DNA of 10,259 nt, taken from assembly GCA_003024985.2 (NCBI GenBank), contig PXIH01S0024882.1; one strand, written 5' to 3'. Under the pieces are notes generated by a model, which saw only the letters and a program-made list of their open reading frames with translations, was not told the origin of the DNA and searched no databases. Position 1 is the stretch's first letter. Each line of letters begins with the position of its first letter. This DNA is from Euperipatoides rowelli. Taxonomy: Eukaryota; Onychophora; Udeonychophora; Euonychophora; Peripatopsidae. Shown here piece after piece: positions 1 through 7,870 of the stretch. The translations under genes and the position numbers were made by a program.

Positions 1-1275
1 CAACAAAAAAAAACTTATAAAAATAAAATTTAGGGAGCCACAATTTCCCACCAACAACCAAAAAAAAAAAAGCTTATCAAAATTTCCAGAGACTTTAACC
101 CCTGCACCAGGTAAACTAGAGATGACCATGCATATAGTTATTTTTTTTTGTGGCTAGGCTACCATAAATAAAACAACATTTTTTTTTTTTTTTTTGTAAA
201 TTACCATTTTTTAATCAGGTGTAATCAATTAACATTGAGGACTTTCATTTACTTCTATAAATGCAAATTTCTCTGTTTACATTTTTTTGAAGCCTCTGTT
301 TTCTTCAGCTATTTTTTTTAAAATAAACTTTATTTATTAAAAAATAAATTAACACTATATTAATTTTTTTTTAACTCATTGTTTTATAAGAGCAAGAATT
401 TGAAGTACTCTAATATAACTGCAGGCATAAAACACACGTCTTTAATCATTCTTAAATAAGGCTGTATTTACTATTTTGTGATCTAATCATCTTATTTTTT
501 TTGTCTTTGCTATTTGTATTTTGTGATTTTCTTTATTTTGCCCTAGTTAGAATATCTTGTACAAAAGAAATCTGATTGCTTAATGTATTTTTTTAATAAA
601 TAAATAAATATACAAAAGGATGTATAAGCAGCATATGGTAATAAAAATACATTAAACGATGAAATGGATAAAAAATTAAAAAATTTCCCTTGTCTTTACA
701 AAATAAAATACTCGTACAAAATTAAAGTTTAACTTGTTCTTGAATATGATTTAAAAAACCTTCAAATCCTATTCTGGTACATTTATTTTGCAAATTTCAT
801 TTTATTTTGATAATAAACCCAAAATAATAATAGCATGGAAATTAAAAAAAAAAACAAAAAAAAAAAACAAAAAAAAAAACAGAAGATATAAAACTTTATT
901 TATTTTTTAGTATTTGTAATAACTTCATAATGTTAAAGAGTTTAGCGATTCTAATTTTAAAATCGATTTGCGATTTGACAGGTGAAGACTAACTGTTGTT
1001 TGTTAACACCATTGATTAAAAACAATAAGTAACTTCTTGGAAACTGAGAAAGTTTTCGCTGCACAGTATATTTTAATTGAATGAAGTAAATCACTCCTTA
1101 ATCTTTTTACTGATTTATTATTTAATAAGTATTTTAAAAATATTATTAATCAACAATTAGCTAGCAATTATTGTTAGTTATTTTAAAGTTTTTTTTATTT
1201 TTTAAATATCTAAATCGGCAATACAGTATTTCCATTTCGATAATAAAGCGGTACATTTTTATTGTTTTGACTTTT
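1..1275. other. AT-rich non-coding DNA
   Basis: No coding stretch could be supported on either strand. The segment is very AT-rich and holds long homopolymers, including a run of 17 T at 179-195 and A runs near 60-71, many TAATTA-like words and scattered AATAAA words. The A-runs interrupted by single C near 844-880 are listed separately. It looks like ordinary intergenic or intronic DNA of an AT-rich animal genome. Confidence 0.6.
844..880. repeat. A-tract with regularly spaced C
   Basis: Runs of 11 to 12 A are each closed by a single C, at 855, 868 and 880, giving a 12 to 13 bp period. A shorter version (A10 C A11 C) occurs at 6804-6826. This is simple sequence. It may descend from the poly(A) tail of a retroposed element, but no element body is recognisable upstream. 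Confidence 0.8.
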
Positions 1276-1339
1276 GATTACAGTAACAGGTACACTTCCA
1301 TGATTACAGTAACAGGTACACTTCCATGATTACGGTAAA
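1276..1339. repeat. 26-bp tandem repeat, about 2.4 copies
   Basis: Two identical 26-bp units at 1276-1301 and 1302-1327 begin GATTACAGTAACAGG and end CTTCCAT. A partial third copy starting GATTACGGTAA follows from 1328. Identity of the two full copies indicates a recent local duplication. No coding frame or known element is associated. Confidence 0.95.
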
Positions 1340-1780
1340 TTATAAGGCTATTACGAAATTGTCATGTTATATTATTTTTCAATAATAATTACTTTGTAAG
1401 AAATTATTTTGTTAAAGTATTTTGTGGTTGTTGCTACAGCAGAATTTTGTTCAAAATAAAAGAGCAGCACTTTTTCCAGCAAATAGCCGCCGGTTACCGA
1501 TCCCTGATCTAGATCAATATTTATATTTATATCTACAGCTAGAGATCTGGTTTTAAACTTGGTGAGGCCATGGCTATATAAAGTTTGGAAGTACTTTGTA
1601 TTATTATTATAATTAAATTTTGATCAGCTTTTTTTTTTTTCGTAGTTAAAGTAGAGCCTGAATTTTTTTAGCATTGAAATATGCAGATTATTCTTATGTG
1701 AAACATATTTTGTCCTAGGTTCACCAATTAATGATTTAATTTTTTCCAGTTAGATCTTGGGACAAACTGAATTAAAAAAT
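1340..1780. other. AT-rich non-coding DNA
   Basis: Nothing genic was found on either strand. The stretch around 1480-1550 is less AT-rich and contains AGATCT and GATC words, but it gives no open frame, tRNA fold or repeat that could be identified. Confidence 0.5.
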
Positions 1781-1828
1781 CCCCCCCCCCACTCAAAGGA
1801 AATGAGCCATAACCCCCCCTCCCTCCCC
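1781..1828 (-). other. C-rich strip, G-quadruplex-prone on the minus strand
   Basis: A run of 10 C (1781-1790) is followed by C7, C3 and C4 runs at 1813-1828, the last three separated by single T. On the minus strand 1813-1828 reads G4-A-G3-A-G7, which can supply four G-triplets with one-base loops. This is a folding prediction from base runs only. Such a strip is striking in a region this AT-rich. Confidence 0.5.
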
Positions 1829-1841
1829 ACTCTGGAAAAGC

Positions 1842-1905
1842 TGGTTCTGGTGTCACTTCCAGTTCCCACAATCCCAGACCAGACCAAGAAGTGACACCAG
1901 AACCA
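1842..1905. repeat. Perfect 18-bp inverted repeat with 28-nt loop
   Basis: The arm at 1842-1859 (TGGTTCTGGTGTCACTTC) is the exact reverse complement of 1888-1905. The 28-nt spacer contains TTCCCACAATCCC. The wording GGTTCTGG...CACTTCCAGTT resembles the repeat units at 6092 and 7531-7820 (GGTTCTGGACCAC, ACTTCCAGTT), so this may be a rearranged or folded member of the same family, or a small MITE-like hairpin. No target-site duplication is evident. Read as RNA, it would form a strong stem. Confidence 0.85.
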
Positions 1906-2333
1906 ACCTTTTTTGTCTTCTAGCGAACCTTTCTGCTATACACTCCCTCCCCCCATGCCCAAACACACAAGTTGAAAAGTGTTAAAACTGTTTGTAATTA
2001 AAGTTGATGTAAAGTAAATATTGATAAATATTTTAATTTTAATTAATTATCAGGAATCTCATTTAAACTTAAAAAACTTGTAAAATATATATTTCAAATT
2101 AAAACTTTTAGAAAATTGAAATTGAAAATGAATAAAACGAATCAAAACAATTAAAATAAATAAGTGTAATTAAAAGTTTAGATAAAAACAAAACTCCCAG
2201 TATGCAATATTTCAGGTGATTTCCAGGTGTAATATTCCAGGTATATTATTCCAGTGTAATATTCATTGATGTCTCCAATTTAGAAGAATATTTTTTCCAC
2301 AGTTGTGACATGTGTATTTTAAATATTTAAAAT
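1906..2333. other. AT-rich non-coding DNA
   Basis: A pyrimidine-rich patch at 1941-1958 is followed by AT-rich sequence with no frame that could be supported. The short repeat at 2211-2254 is listed separately. The minus-strand relic A ends at the right edge, so this may hold its 3' flank. Confidence 0.5.
2211..2254. repeat. Short 14-bp tandem repeat around TTCCAGG
   Basis: TTCCAG recurs at 2221, 2235 and 2249, exactly 14 bp apart, in the context AATATTCCAGGT; a variant TTCAGG lies at 2211. The copies are degenerate. No function is evident. Confidence 0.7.
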
Positions 2334-2708
2334 TTAAATGTTGTATCTTAAAGTTGAAAAGGTTAAAAATATCAGCTTATTAAAAGTCTGATTTGAAAGC
2401 TGGGATTATCTTCTTAAAGGATTAGTGTGTTTCAAACTATCCAGCCAGTTCATGTAAATTGACATTGTAGACAAAGATCGTCATCCAATGAATTACATAA
2501 ATCATACAAAATGGACATTTTCATATTTGTTTCTCATTTGATTTCCATATCTGTTAGAAATAATTGAGAATTTGACAAAACTTTAGCCTATCTCTTTGCC
2601 ATCCACGTTTTCCAGAATGTTCAAATAAATACACAAACTAAAAGGATTATCTACTTGTACAGGTTCACTATATGTTCCCCTCCCCCTCTTTTCTTGAATA
2701 TTTGTCAT
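2334..2708 (-). pseudogene. Relic A: decayed minus-strand coding stretch, unknown product
   Basis: One minus-strand frame runs from an ATG at 2706-2708 (peptide starts MTNIQEKRGRGTYSEPVQ) to a TAA at 2334-2336, about 124 codons. It is interrupted by in-frame stops including TAA at 2583, TGA at 2502 and TAA at 2406. A second frame over about 2545-2458 reads better locally (ILYDLCNSLDDDLCLQCQF), which suggests compensating indels. The N-terminal part is basic, and the LDDDLCLQC segment could be metal-binding or simply acidic. The family is not recognised. It lies head to head with relic P, leaving a 230-bp AT-rich gap. It could be chance: frames of this kind do occur in AT-rich DNA, so confidence rests mainly on the chain of same-frame segments. 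Confidence 0.38.
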
Positions 2709-2940
2709 TTTAGAAATAATATTAGCAGTAATTATTATTAAAAAAATAATCAATGTATATTGAAGCCTTTAGATAATATATACCTGAAAGTATAATAATA
2801 AGCCAATATTCCAAATAGGGTAGGAGAAGAATTGTCACATTACTTTTACAGGCATTGATCAACTTTTTTTAAAATTTTATTTATTGTTTACTTAAAAAAG
2901 GTAGTAAATTAATTATATATCACTTTAAATAAATGGATAA
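2709..2940. promoter_or_regulatory. AT-rich gap between divergent relics A and P
   Basis: This gap separates the apparent 5' ends of A (minus) and P (plus), so it is where a bidirectional promoter would lie if both were genes. A TATA-like word, TATATAT at 2914-2920, sits about 20 bp before the P ATG at 2941, which is too close for that ATG to fall downstream of a normal start site. On the minus strand, TATATTA-like words occur near 2780. Evidence for promoter activity is weak. Confidence 0.25.
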
Positions 2941-3526
2941 ATGAACTTATTTAATTTCCTTCCCGAAGTCATAAAAAAAAAATCCATCTGCCCAAGATAA
3001 AGTGATTTCAACCGTCAAACAGTTTTTTAAATTCATCTTTTGAAGAGATTGTAATTGATAATCAAAACAGAAGTTTTACAGGAAGTCACATGATGCCAGA
3101 AATGGTCTCATTTTTGCCAAAATCAAAATTAATGGGAAGTGCATTTTACAAAAAGGTTAAACAAAGGACTTTTTTTTAAACAATTCACATGGATTGCCAA
3201 AATTTATTGAAACATGAAATGATAGAAAGTTGTTCAGGGGTCTTGGGAATCGATTACGACAAAATCTAAAGTTGATCTGACAGGAAAATGTCCAGTTATG
3301 AGTGTTTCCATGTGACTGTCAAATGAATTATTTTAATAATAAAGAAAGAAATGAAATTACCTGAATGGATGTAATTTCACAAGTAACTGATAGACACTTA
3401 CTAATATTTGATCTTGACTTGACAAATTTTAATGGGGACATAATGAATAAAACTATAGAATTTTTGGTCACGGCATGGATTGAAAATGATAAAGGGAGAA
3501 ACATACTTTGTAACATTACCAAGTAG
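2941..3526 (+). pseudogene. Relic P: decayed plus-strand coding stretch with a DxD motif
   Basis: The stretch is about 586 nt, or roughly 195 codons before decay. It starts at ATG 2941 (MNLFNFLPEVIKKKSICP) in frame 1. It passes to frame 3 (about 3006-3269, TAA at 3177 and 3267), then frame 1 (3262-3315), then frame 2 (about 3311-3526, TGA at 3362, TAG at 3524-3526). Codons in the last 53 follow a clear purine-first pattern. That segment contains DRHLLIFDLDLTNF, a hydrophobic strand ending in DxD. Primases of the PrimPol/UL52 type carry a similar motif I (hhhDhD), but no second or third catalytic motif could be placed, so this is only a hypothesis. It is convergent with relic B, 30 bp away. 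At least three frame changes and four stops mean it cannot encode a full product. Confidence 0.5.
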
Positions 3527-3556
3527 ATTTCCCACAAACATACATACATATATACA

Positions 3557-4954
3557 TTAATTACAAAGTGTACATTTTAAGTTTATAAATTCTAAAATGT
3601 CAATCTGAATAACACTATGAGAAATGATATTAGCCTATTCCTTTTTAATCCTATACATAGGCTATAGTTTGTTTTTTTATTAACTTATCACATTCTTACA
3701 AATTTGGTTTATAATCAAATTTTTACTCTTCTCTTTTTTTTTCTATAGACTTTTGATATTCATTTTGATTTCTACAATGTTAAATTTTTGCAGTCAGATT
3801 TTTTCTCTCTTCTGAAGATTCACTCATAATACTACTTGCAATAATACTAGAAAGTTCCACAAGTGTTCATAATAGGAAGTTACACCAATATCCATGAACA
3901 TTGCAAGATTGTGAAACATTTTGTTCTGATCAGCAAATGTTACTATATCTATAAAACTAAGATTGACTACAACAAACTTGTAGTCATTATAGGGATGGAT
4001 TATAACATTATCTTCAGAAGAAAATCTTTGTAGTTTGAAGGTAGAAATTCGATCTGGTTAATTACAAAACTAAAGTCTCATTGTACTATTGCTGCACAAT
4101 CAAATTAGACAACTTTTGCACTTCATTAAAGGGAAATCTGTCTACCAGATGGTTTCCTTGGGATATTTATGAAATTATTTATTATGAAATTAACATCTAT
4201 TATTTGTTTGTCTGTTCATATTTTAGAAGAGGTTTAACCACATCACTGCATGATACTGAGGTATTGTGATCTGATATTATACAGTTTGCTTCATTGAAGA
4301 TAAATACTTCAAGTGAAAGTTCATCACCATTTTCTAACAGCCTGAATAATGTCTCTTATTAACCTAACTTTTTCCTATGCATCATAAATCATTGTTGATG
4401 TAAAATACAATGCTGCTGGGCTATATGAATATCATATTTTAGCTGTGCTACCATGCTAATGCGTCTGTGCAACATCATTGCAGCCCAAGTATTATAAACA
4501 ACACCATTTTTATTAATTTAAGTTTGTGTTTTTATAGATTCTTTGATGGCAGCGATTATTAAGACAGCATCATATCTCTGCTTTTATAATATGCCACCAA
4601 AGAAGATTTTATCGAATTTAAGGATCTATATGTAGAGCATCAAATACTTGTTGACTATAGAATGTATTTTGATTGACAGCTAAGTATAAACATTGCTGAT
4701 GCTTTTTTACATATTATAACATTGGTTGAATTCTCTTGATAATTTCAATAAACTCAAAGGCATATTTTTTACTGTCTGGTATAAACACATAAACTGTTAA
4801 TAATTTCTCTTTGATTTATCCTGGGTTTGAATTGGACTTACAATTAGTTTGCCTTTTCTGATTTCAGTGGGATTTTCAAGTATCATGCTAATTAATCTAG
4901 GTCATAACGCAAGGTTTCTGCATCTATATTACCAACTGTTGGGAAATGGCCACA
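3557..4954 (-). pseudogene. Relic B: long decayed minus-strand coding stretch, unknown product
   Basis: About 1.4 kb of chained minus-strand frames corresponds to roughly 465 residues. Segments in order: 4954-4892 (ending TLRYDLD), 4889-4797 (SMILENPTEIRKGK), 4815-4618 (VYVFIPDSKKYAFEF, then LYLAVNQNTFYSQQVFDAL), 4624-4559, 4557-4014 in one frame with stops at 4518, 4389, 4356, 4359, 4200, 4086 and 4062, then 4015-3824 (63 open codons, including FVVVNLSFIDIVTFADQN) and 3784-3557. Most segments show purine-first codons and mixed, globular-looking composition. No domain or catalytic motif is recognised. Plus-strand frames across the region read worse. The TAA at 3557-3559 lies 30 bp from the end of P. 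At least five frame changes plus many stops indicate old decay, in keeping with an endogenised gene. Confidence 0.52.
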
Positions 4955-4967
4955 NCATTAAAATAAA

Positions 4968-4977
4968 CTTTTATATA
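4968..4977 (-). promoter_or_regulatory. TATA-box candidate upstream of relic B
   Basis: The minus strand reads TATATAAAAG at 4977-4968, close to the TATA boxes before D1 and E. A start site 25-30 bp downstream would fall near 4947. The first B methionine after that is at 4886, which leaves the 4954-4892 segment as leader or as coding from a lost start. The unresolved base at 4955 lies between the box and the relic. Confidence 0.35.
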
Positions 4978-5210
4978 ATAATGCAGTCTCTTAGACTCAA
5001 TACAATGTAAAGCTCAATATAAAAATAAGGTTTTTATTTATAATTCAATGTACATGAATATTTATTATCATTACATTAAAAGAGTCACATAGATATACTG
5101 TACATCAAGAAATTAAAATGTACACAATAAAATCACACATTGAAGTAAAACGAAAGGTTTTCATTCCTAAGTATTTTTTAATACATTATTTTCTTAAGAA
5201 TCATGTAGGC
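4978..5210. other. Gap between relics C and B; possible short minus-strand ORF
   Basis: This AT-rich stretch follows the C stop. A minus-strand frame from ATG 5164 begins MKTFRFTSMCDFIVYILIS, a basic residue followed by hydrophobic ones as in a signal peptide, then meets TGA and stays open to about 5046. At this length it is indistinguishable from chance. It also holds a 10-bp palindrome GTAGGCCTAC at 5205-5214, overlapping the C stop. Confidence 0.25.
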
Positions 5211-5779
5211 CTACTGGTCAGCATAATGTTCGGAATTTAATTTGTAGTGAAAAGTTATTGACTGACTTTCATGATCATATGATGAAGAACATTCATCACA
5301 CAACTGGTAAAATGAATGGGCAACAGAAGGGTTCAGGGAACAATATTCTGTTAGTTGAAATATTGAGTCCAAAGTACTCCAACATGATAAATTCAAAATG
5401 TTAAAATTTAAAGCTATTTTTTGGCCATGTTTTGATATGGCTGCCTCAAATCTTAGTTTTATAAGTAGTGTGAACTACTGCTGTGTAATTATGTATATGG
5501 TTTGTTGTACATCTGGTTCACAATTTGTGCATGCACACACACACACACACACAACTGACAGTCAACAGTGCATAAAACTAATTCCCCTTAAGAGTAAATT
5601 TTCAAATACCGAATATGTATGGTTAGTATGATCCAAAATCTTATCTCATTTACATAATAATTATTCTTTCCCACCTCTTCCTTTTCCAACAATTACAGTA
5701 TTTCTGTTCGCCTTAATATGGATGAAAATAAATTAGAATATTTCCCCTTGGCTGAATATGTTAAGCTACTGATTTTTTT
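5211..5779 (-). pseudogene. Relic C: decayed minus-strand coding stretch, Cys-rich C-terminus
   Basis: The lower part, from about 5648 to the TAG at 5211-5213, stays in one minus-strand frame broken only by TGA at 5562 and TAG at 5475. The last 87 codons after 5475 are open and end in a Cys/Ser-rich segment (SFYQLCDECSSSYDHES) near the C-terminus. The upper part, 5779 to about 5640, reads best in another frame (LTYSAKGKYSNLFSSILRR, stop at 5693). A (CA)10 microsatellite lies inside the frame and would encode alternating Val-Cys on this strand, a likely late expansion. CxxC in QLCDEC could bind metal, but no partner pair is clear. The family is not recognised. It has the same orientation as B, about 255 bp upstream of it. 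Confidence 0.45.
5534..5553. repeat. (CA)10 microsatellite
   Basis: Twenty bases of perfect CA dinucleotide lie inside relic C. Because 20 is not a multiple of three, expansion here would itself shift the minus-strand frame, although the frames on either side currently match. Confidence 0.97.
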
Positions 5780-5859
5780 TTAAAATGTTTAACTTTTTTA
5801 TTGACATTTCATTTTATTGCTTTATGTTTGAAAATAAATTGTAGCCTACTAGAAAATGT

Positions 5860-5877
5860 AAAAAAAAAAAAAAAAAA
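5860..5877. repeat. Run of 18 A
   Basis: Uninterrupted A18. It separates relic C from the minus-strand fragment at 5880-6002 and could mark a poly(A)-associated insertion or simple slippage. Confidence 0.9.
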
Positions 5878-5879
5878 TC

Positions 5880-6002
5880 TTAACAAAATGAAAATGACTT
5901 CGTCATTTTAAGCAAATAGCTATGCATAAGAGGATTTGTTTATAATTAATATTAAACCTTAGTGCTTGAGTAGAACGTTTGGCAAATGTATTTTTGAAAG
6001 GC
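5880..6002 (-). pseudogene. Minus-strand coding fragment upstream of relic C
   Basis: One minus-strand frame gives FQKYICQTFYSSTKV, then three close stops (first TAA at 5952-5954), then NPLMHSYLLKMTKSFSFC, ending with TAA at 5880. It may be the 5' end of relic C or a separate small gene. The run of 18 A and an uninformative stretch at 5780-5859 intervene. Support is limited to peptide-like composition. A small hairpin (AAAATGAC/GTCATTTT, loop TTC) lies inside at 5891-5909. Confidence 0.25.
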
Positions 6003-6055
6003 AAAAAAAATAAAGGTTTTAAATATAACGTATATATATTTTTGGAATAGATTTG

Positions 6056-6475
6056 GGCCTCCTAGTTACTTCCCCAGTAGATAGAAAACACGGGTTCTGG
6101 ACCACTTCCAGTTTGCCTCATTTTCGTTTCCGGTCATCTGACTTCCAGTTCCTGTTAAGATGGCCAGTTCCTATTTCTTATAGGTTTAGGGCTGTTTTTA
6201 CAGGAAATGATGTCATTTTACCGGAAATGATGTCATATTATGATGCATTATGGGATATATGTCCACCCATAGTGCATTGCAAAATACAATATGGCTGACT
6301 TCCAGTTCTTGTTTCTTAAAGATATAAGGGCTTTTTAGTACTGGAAGTGAAGTTATTCAAGATGGCTGACTTCCTGTTCTATTCATGGAGCTAAGATAAG
6401 ATTGGAGGTGACCTGATGTCAAAATCGTGAAGTCGTTTTACATAGTTTTACTGTGGAATTATGGGATATTTGAGA
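6056..6475. repeat. Repeat cluster 1: degenerate promoter-motif repeat
   Basis: This less AT-rich block shares wording with cluster 2 at 7519-7847: GGTTCTGGACCAC (6093), ATGGCTGACTTCC (6291, 6362), CAAGATGGC (6358), TTTCTTAAAGATATAAGGG (6313) and TTTTTAGTACTGGAAGTGA (6332). Sites resembling ZNF143 elements occur in both orientations: TGCATTATGGGATAT (6244-6258, reverse), CACCCATAGTGCATTGC (6264-6280) and AATTATGGGATATT (6457-6470, reverse). An 81-codon plus-strand frame crosses it but is explained by the repeat wording. It may be a decayed mobile repeat or a relic host promoter. Confidence 0.65.
6201..6236. repeat. Duplicated ETS-CRE-like site
   Basis: CAGGAAATGATGTCAT (6201-6216) and CCGGAAATGATGTCAT (6221-6236) are nearly identical and 20 bp apart. 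The pattern matches a joint ETS plus CRE site (CCGGAAGTGACGTCA class) with CG changed to TG, as expected from methylation-driven decay. Related words TACTGGAAGTGA lie at 6339 and 7615. Binding is inferred, not shown. Confidence 0.55.
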
Positions 6476-6479
6476 TGAA

Positions 6480-7380
6480 AACATTTTCTGTACTCATGTC
6501 GGCATATGTAGCGTTTGGTAGTTAATCAAGTAATAATAGAAATACCAAGAAGATACCAGGGATAATTTTCCACTAGTAATATAATTTTATATTATGTAAT
6601 TTATTTTTAAACCNCATTTACTTCTTATTAAATGTAATGAAGTGTGGAATTTGTATGCTGAATGCCGCGATCGCTTTTTGACTGCAGCCTGCAAGTAGAA
6701 ACTTATAATATGCAAAACATTAACAATTAAGTTACAATTTGCAGTTTAAATCACATTTTATTCAATATAGAACAATATTATTGTATCACTATCTTTAAAA
6801 GCCAAAAAAAAAACAAAAAAAAAAACAATATATGCTAAATAAAAACTTGTACAAATATATTTTGTCTTCCTTTGGAATTTTGGGATTTTTTTAAAAAAAA
6901 CTTATGTAACATAGGTCTATATCAAGACAGATTGCTGCCTTTTTTTTAAAAGGAATAAAAAAATGTATCGCTACAACTTTGAGGCATTTAAAAATGGAAG
7001 CCTTTAAAATGGATTGTTTTGGTTCTGTAATATTTAATTCATAAAGGATTGTATTATGATATTTTTACATAAGCATATGTTTGTTGAAAAACTGACGTTT
7101 TTAAGATAAAAATTATATTTTATTAATAGCCAGCTTTTTCATTAGAATAATATAACAAAATTACAGGTAGACTATAATGCTTATAGTTATAAGGTTATGA
7201 CCCGGGATGTCTTCTACTACATCGTATTTTTATAATAAAGAGAAGTTTTAATGTTTTGGAGAAATTATAACAATTATAAAGTTGAAGAGTTATTACTTCC
7301 TCCTCAGTAATATATCAGAATCTGTATTTAAAAGTCTAAGACTTAAATAAATCATTCTAATTTTAATTTCCTCGAGACTT
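6480..7380. other. AT-rich non-coding DNA
   Basis: No supported coding stretch on either strand. It contains an unresolved base at 6614, a CpG-bearing patch near 6664-6680 (GCCGCGATCGC), the A10-C-A11-C tract at 6804-6826 and T/A runs near 6890 and 6940. It separates the two repeat clusters. Confidence 0.55.
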
Positions 7381-7429
7381 CAGCCAACAGCGTAATGCTT
7401 TGCTAGTACAAATGTTTACATCTCAAGTA

Positions 7430-7447
7430 TCCCGGCATGCCTTGCGC
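7430..7447 (+). promoter_or_regulatory. Strong ZNF143/SBS-like site
   Basis: TCCCGGCATGCCTTGCGC matches the core of the vertebrate ZNF143 (Staf) binding element, which in known promoters reads like TTCCCAGCATGCCTTGCG. It is better preserved than the related sites in the flanking repeat clusters and lies about 90 bp before cluster 2. Whether this host has a ZNF143 orthologue is assumed. No promoter or transcript is visible beside it. Confidence 0.5.
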
Positions 7448-7518
7448 TCAGCAGGCTTCAAGGCTAGTTATTGTCAGCAAATGATAGGGTGCCTCCATCT
7501 GATCTTAGCTCCATGGTT

Positions 7519-7847
7519 CTATTGTTTTAGGTTCTGGACCACATTTCCCATCATGCAAAATTCAAGATGGCCGACTTCCGGTTCCTGTTTCTTAAAGGTA
7601 TAAGGGTTTTTTAGTACTGGAAGTGACATTATCCCTTCCTGTTGTTTTGTCTTAGGTTTTGAACCACATTTCCCATAATGCAAAATCCAAGATGGCCAAC
7701 TTCCATTTCCTGTTCTATTGTCTTAGGTTCTGCTCCACATTTCCCATAATGCAAAATCCAAAATAGCCGACTTCCAGTTCCTTTTCTAATGTCTTAGGTT
7801 CTGGACCACTCCCCCCATAATGCATTGCAAAAATCCAAGATGCACAT
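7519..7847 (+). repeat. Repeat cluster 2: four degenerate units with ZNF143-, YY1- and ETS-like sites
   Basis: The landmark TTAGGTT starts units at 7527, 7652, 7723 and 7794 (spacings 125, 71 and 71 bp). A complete unit reads TTAGGTTCTGGACCAC, then ATTTCCCATAATGC (ZNF143-like; 7543, 7668, 7739 and a C-rich variant at 7811), then CCAAGATGGCC (YY1-like), then GACTTCCGGTTCC (ETS-like), then TTCCTGTTCTATTGTC. The first unit has about 54 bp extra (TTTCTTAAAGGTATAAGGG, then TACTGGAAGTGACATTAT), which is also present in cluster 1 at 6313-6356. Order and orientation of the motifs are constant. A 67-codon frame across 7400-7603 is an artefact of the repeat. Confidence 0.8.
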
Positions 7848-7870
7848 GCACAAAAACTTAGAAAATATTT

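Noticed and set aside
3328-3549. 73-codon minus-strand frame with a CAG|GTAATT donor-like end
   Set aside because: The plus-strand frame of relic P over the same bases has a much clearer purine-first codon pattern, so this is most likely its shadow.
3513-3558. Possible continuation of relic P in a third frame (LPSRFPTNIH) as primase motif II
   Set aside because: It is too short, overlaps the P stop and lacks the expected Ser-x-His spacing.
4081-4269. 62-codon plus-strand frame
   Set aside because: It is antisense to relic B, whose minus-strand segments chain well on both sides.
5398-5631. 77-codon plus-strand frame including His-Thr repeats
   Set aside because: The His-Thr run is the CA microsatellite, and the minus-strand frame of relic C is more convincing.
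5655-5700. Minus-strand GKGRGGKE, resembling a Walker A P-loop
   Set aside because: It lacks the Ser/Thr after GK, is followed at once by a stop, and a different frame over the same bases reads more like coding sequence continuing from relic C.
6053-6298. 81-codon plus-strand frame
   Set aside because: It runs through the promoter-motif repeat, and its peptide reflects the repeat wording. No homologous frame is kept in cluster 2.
7400-7603. 67-codon plus-strand frame
   Set aside because: It crosses the ZNF143-like site and the first repeat unit and has no coding character beyond being open.
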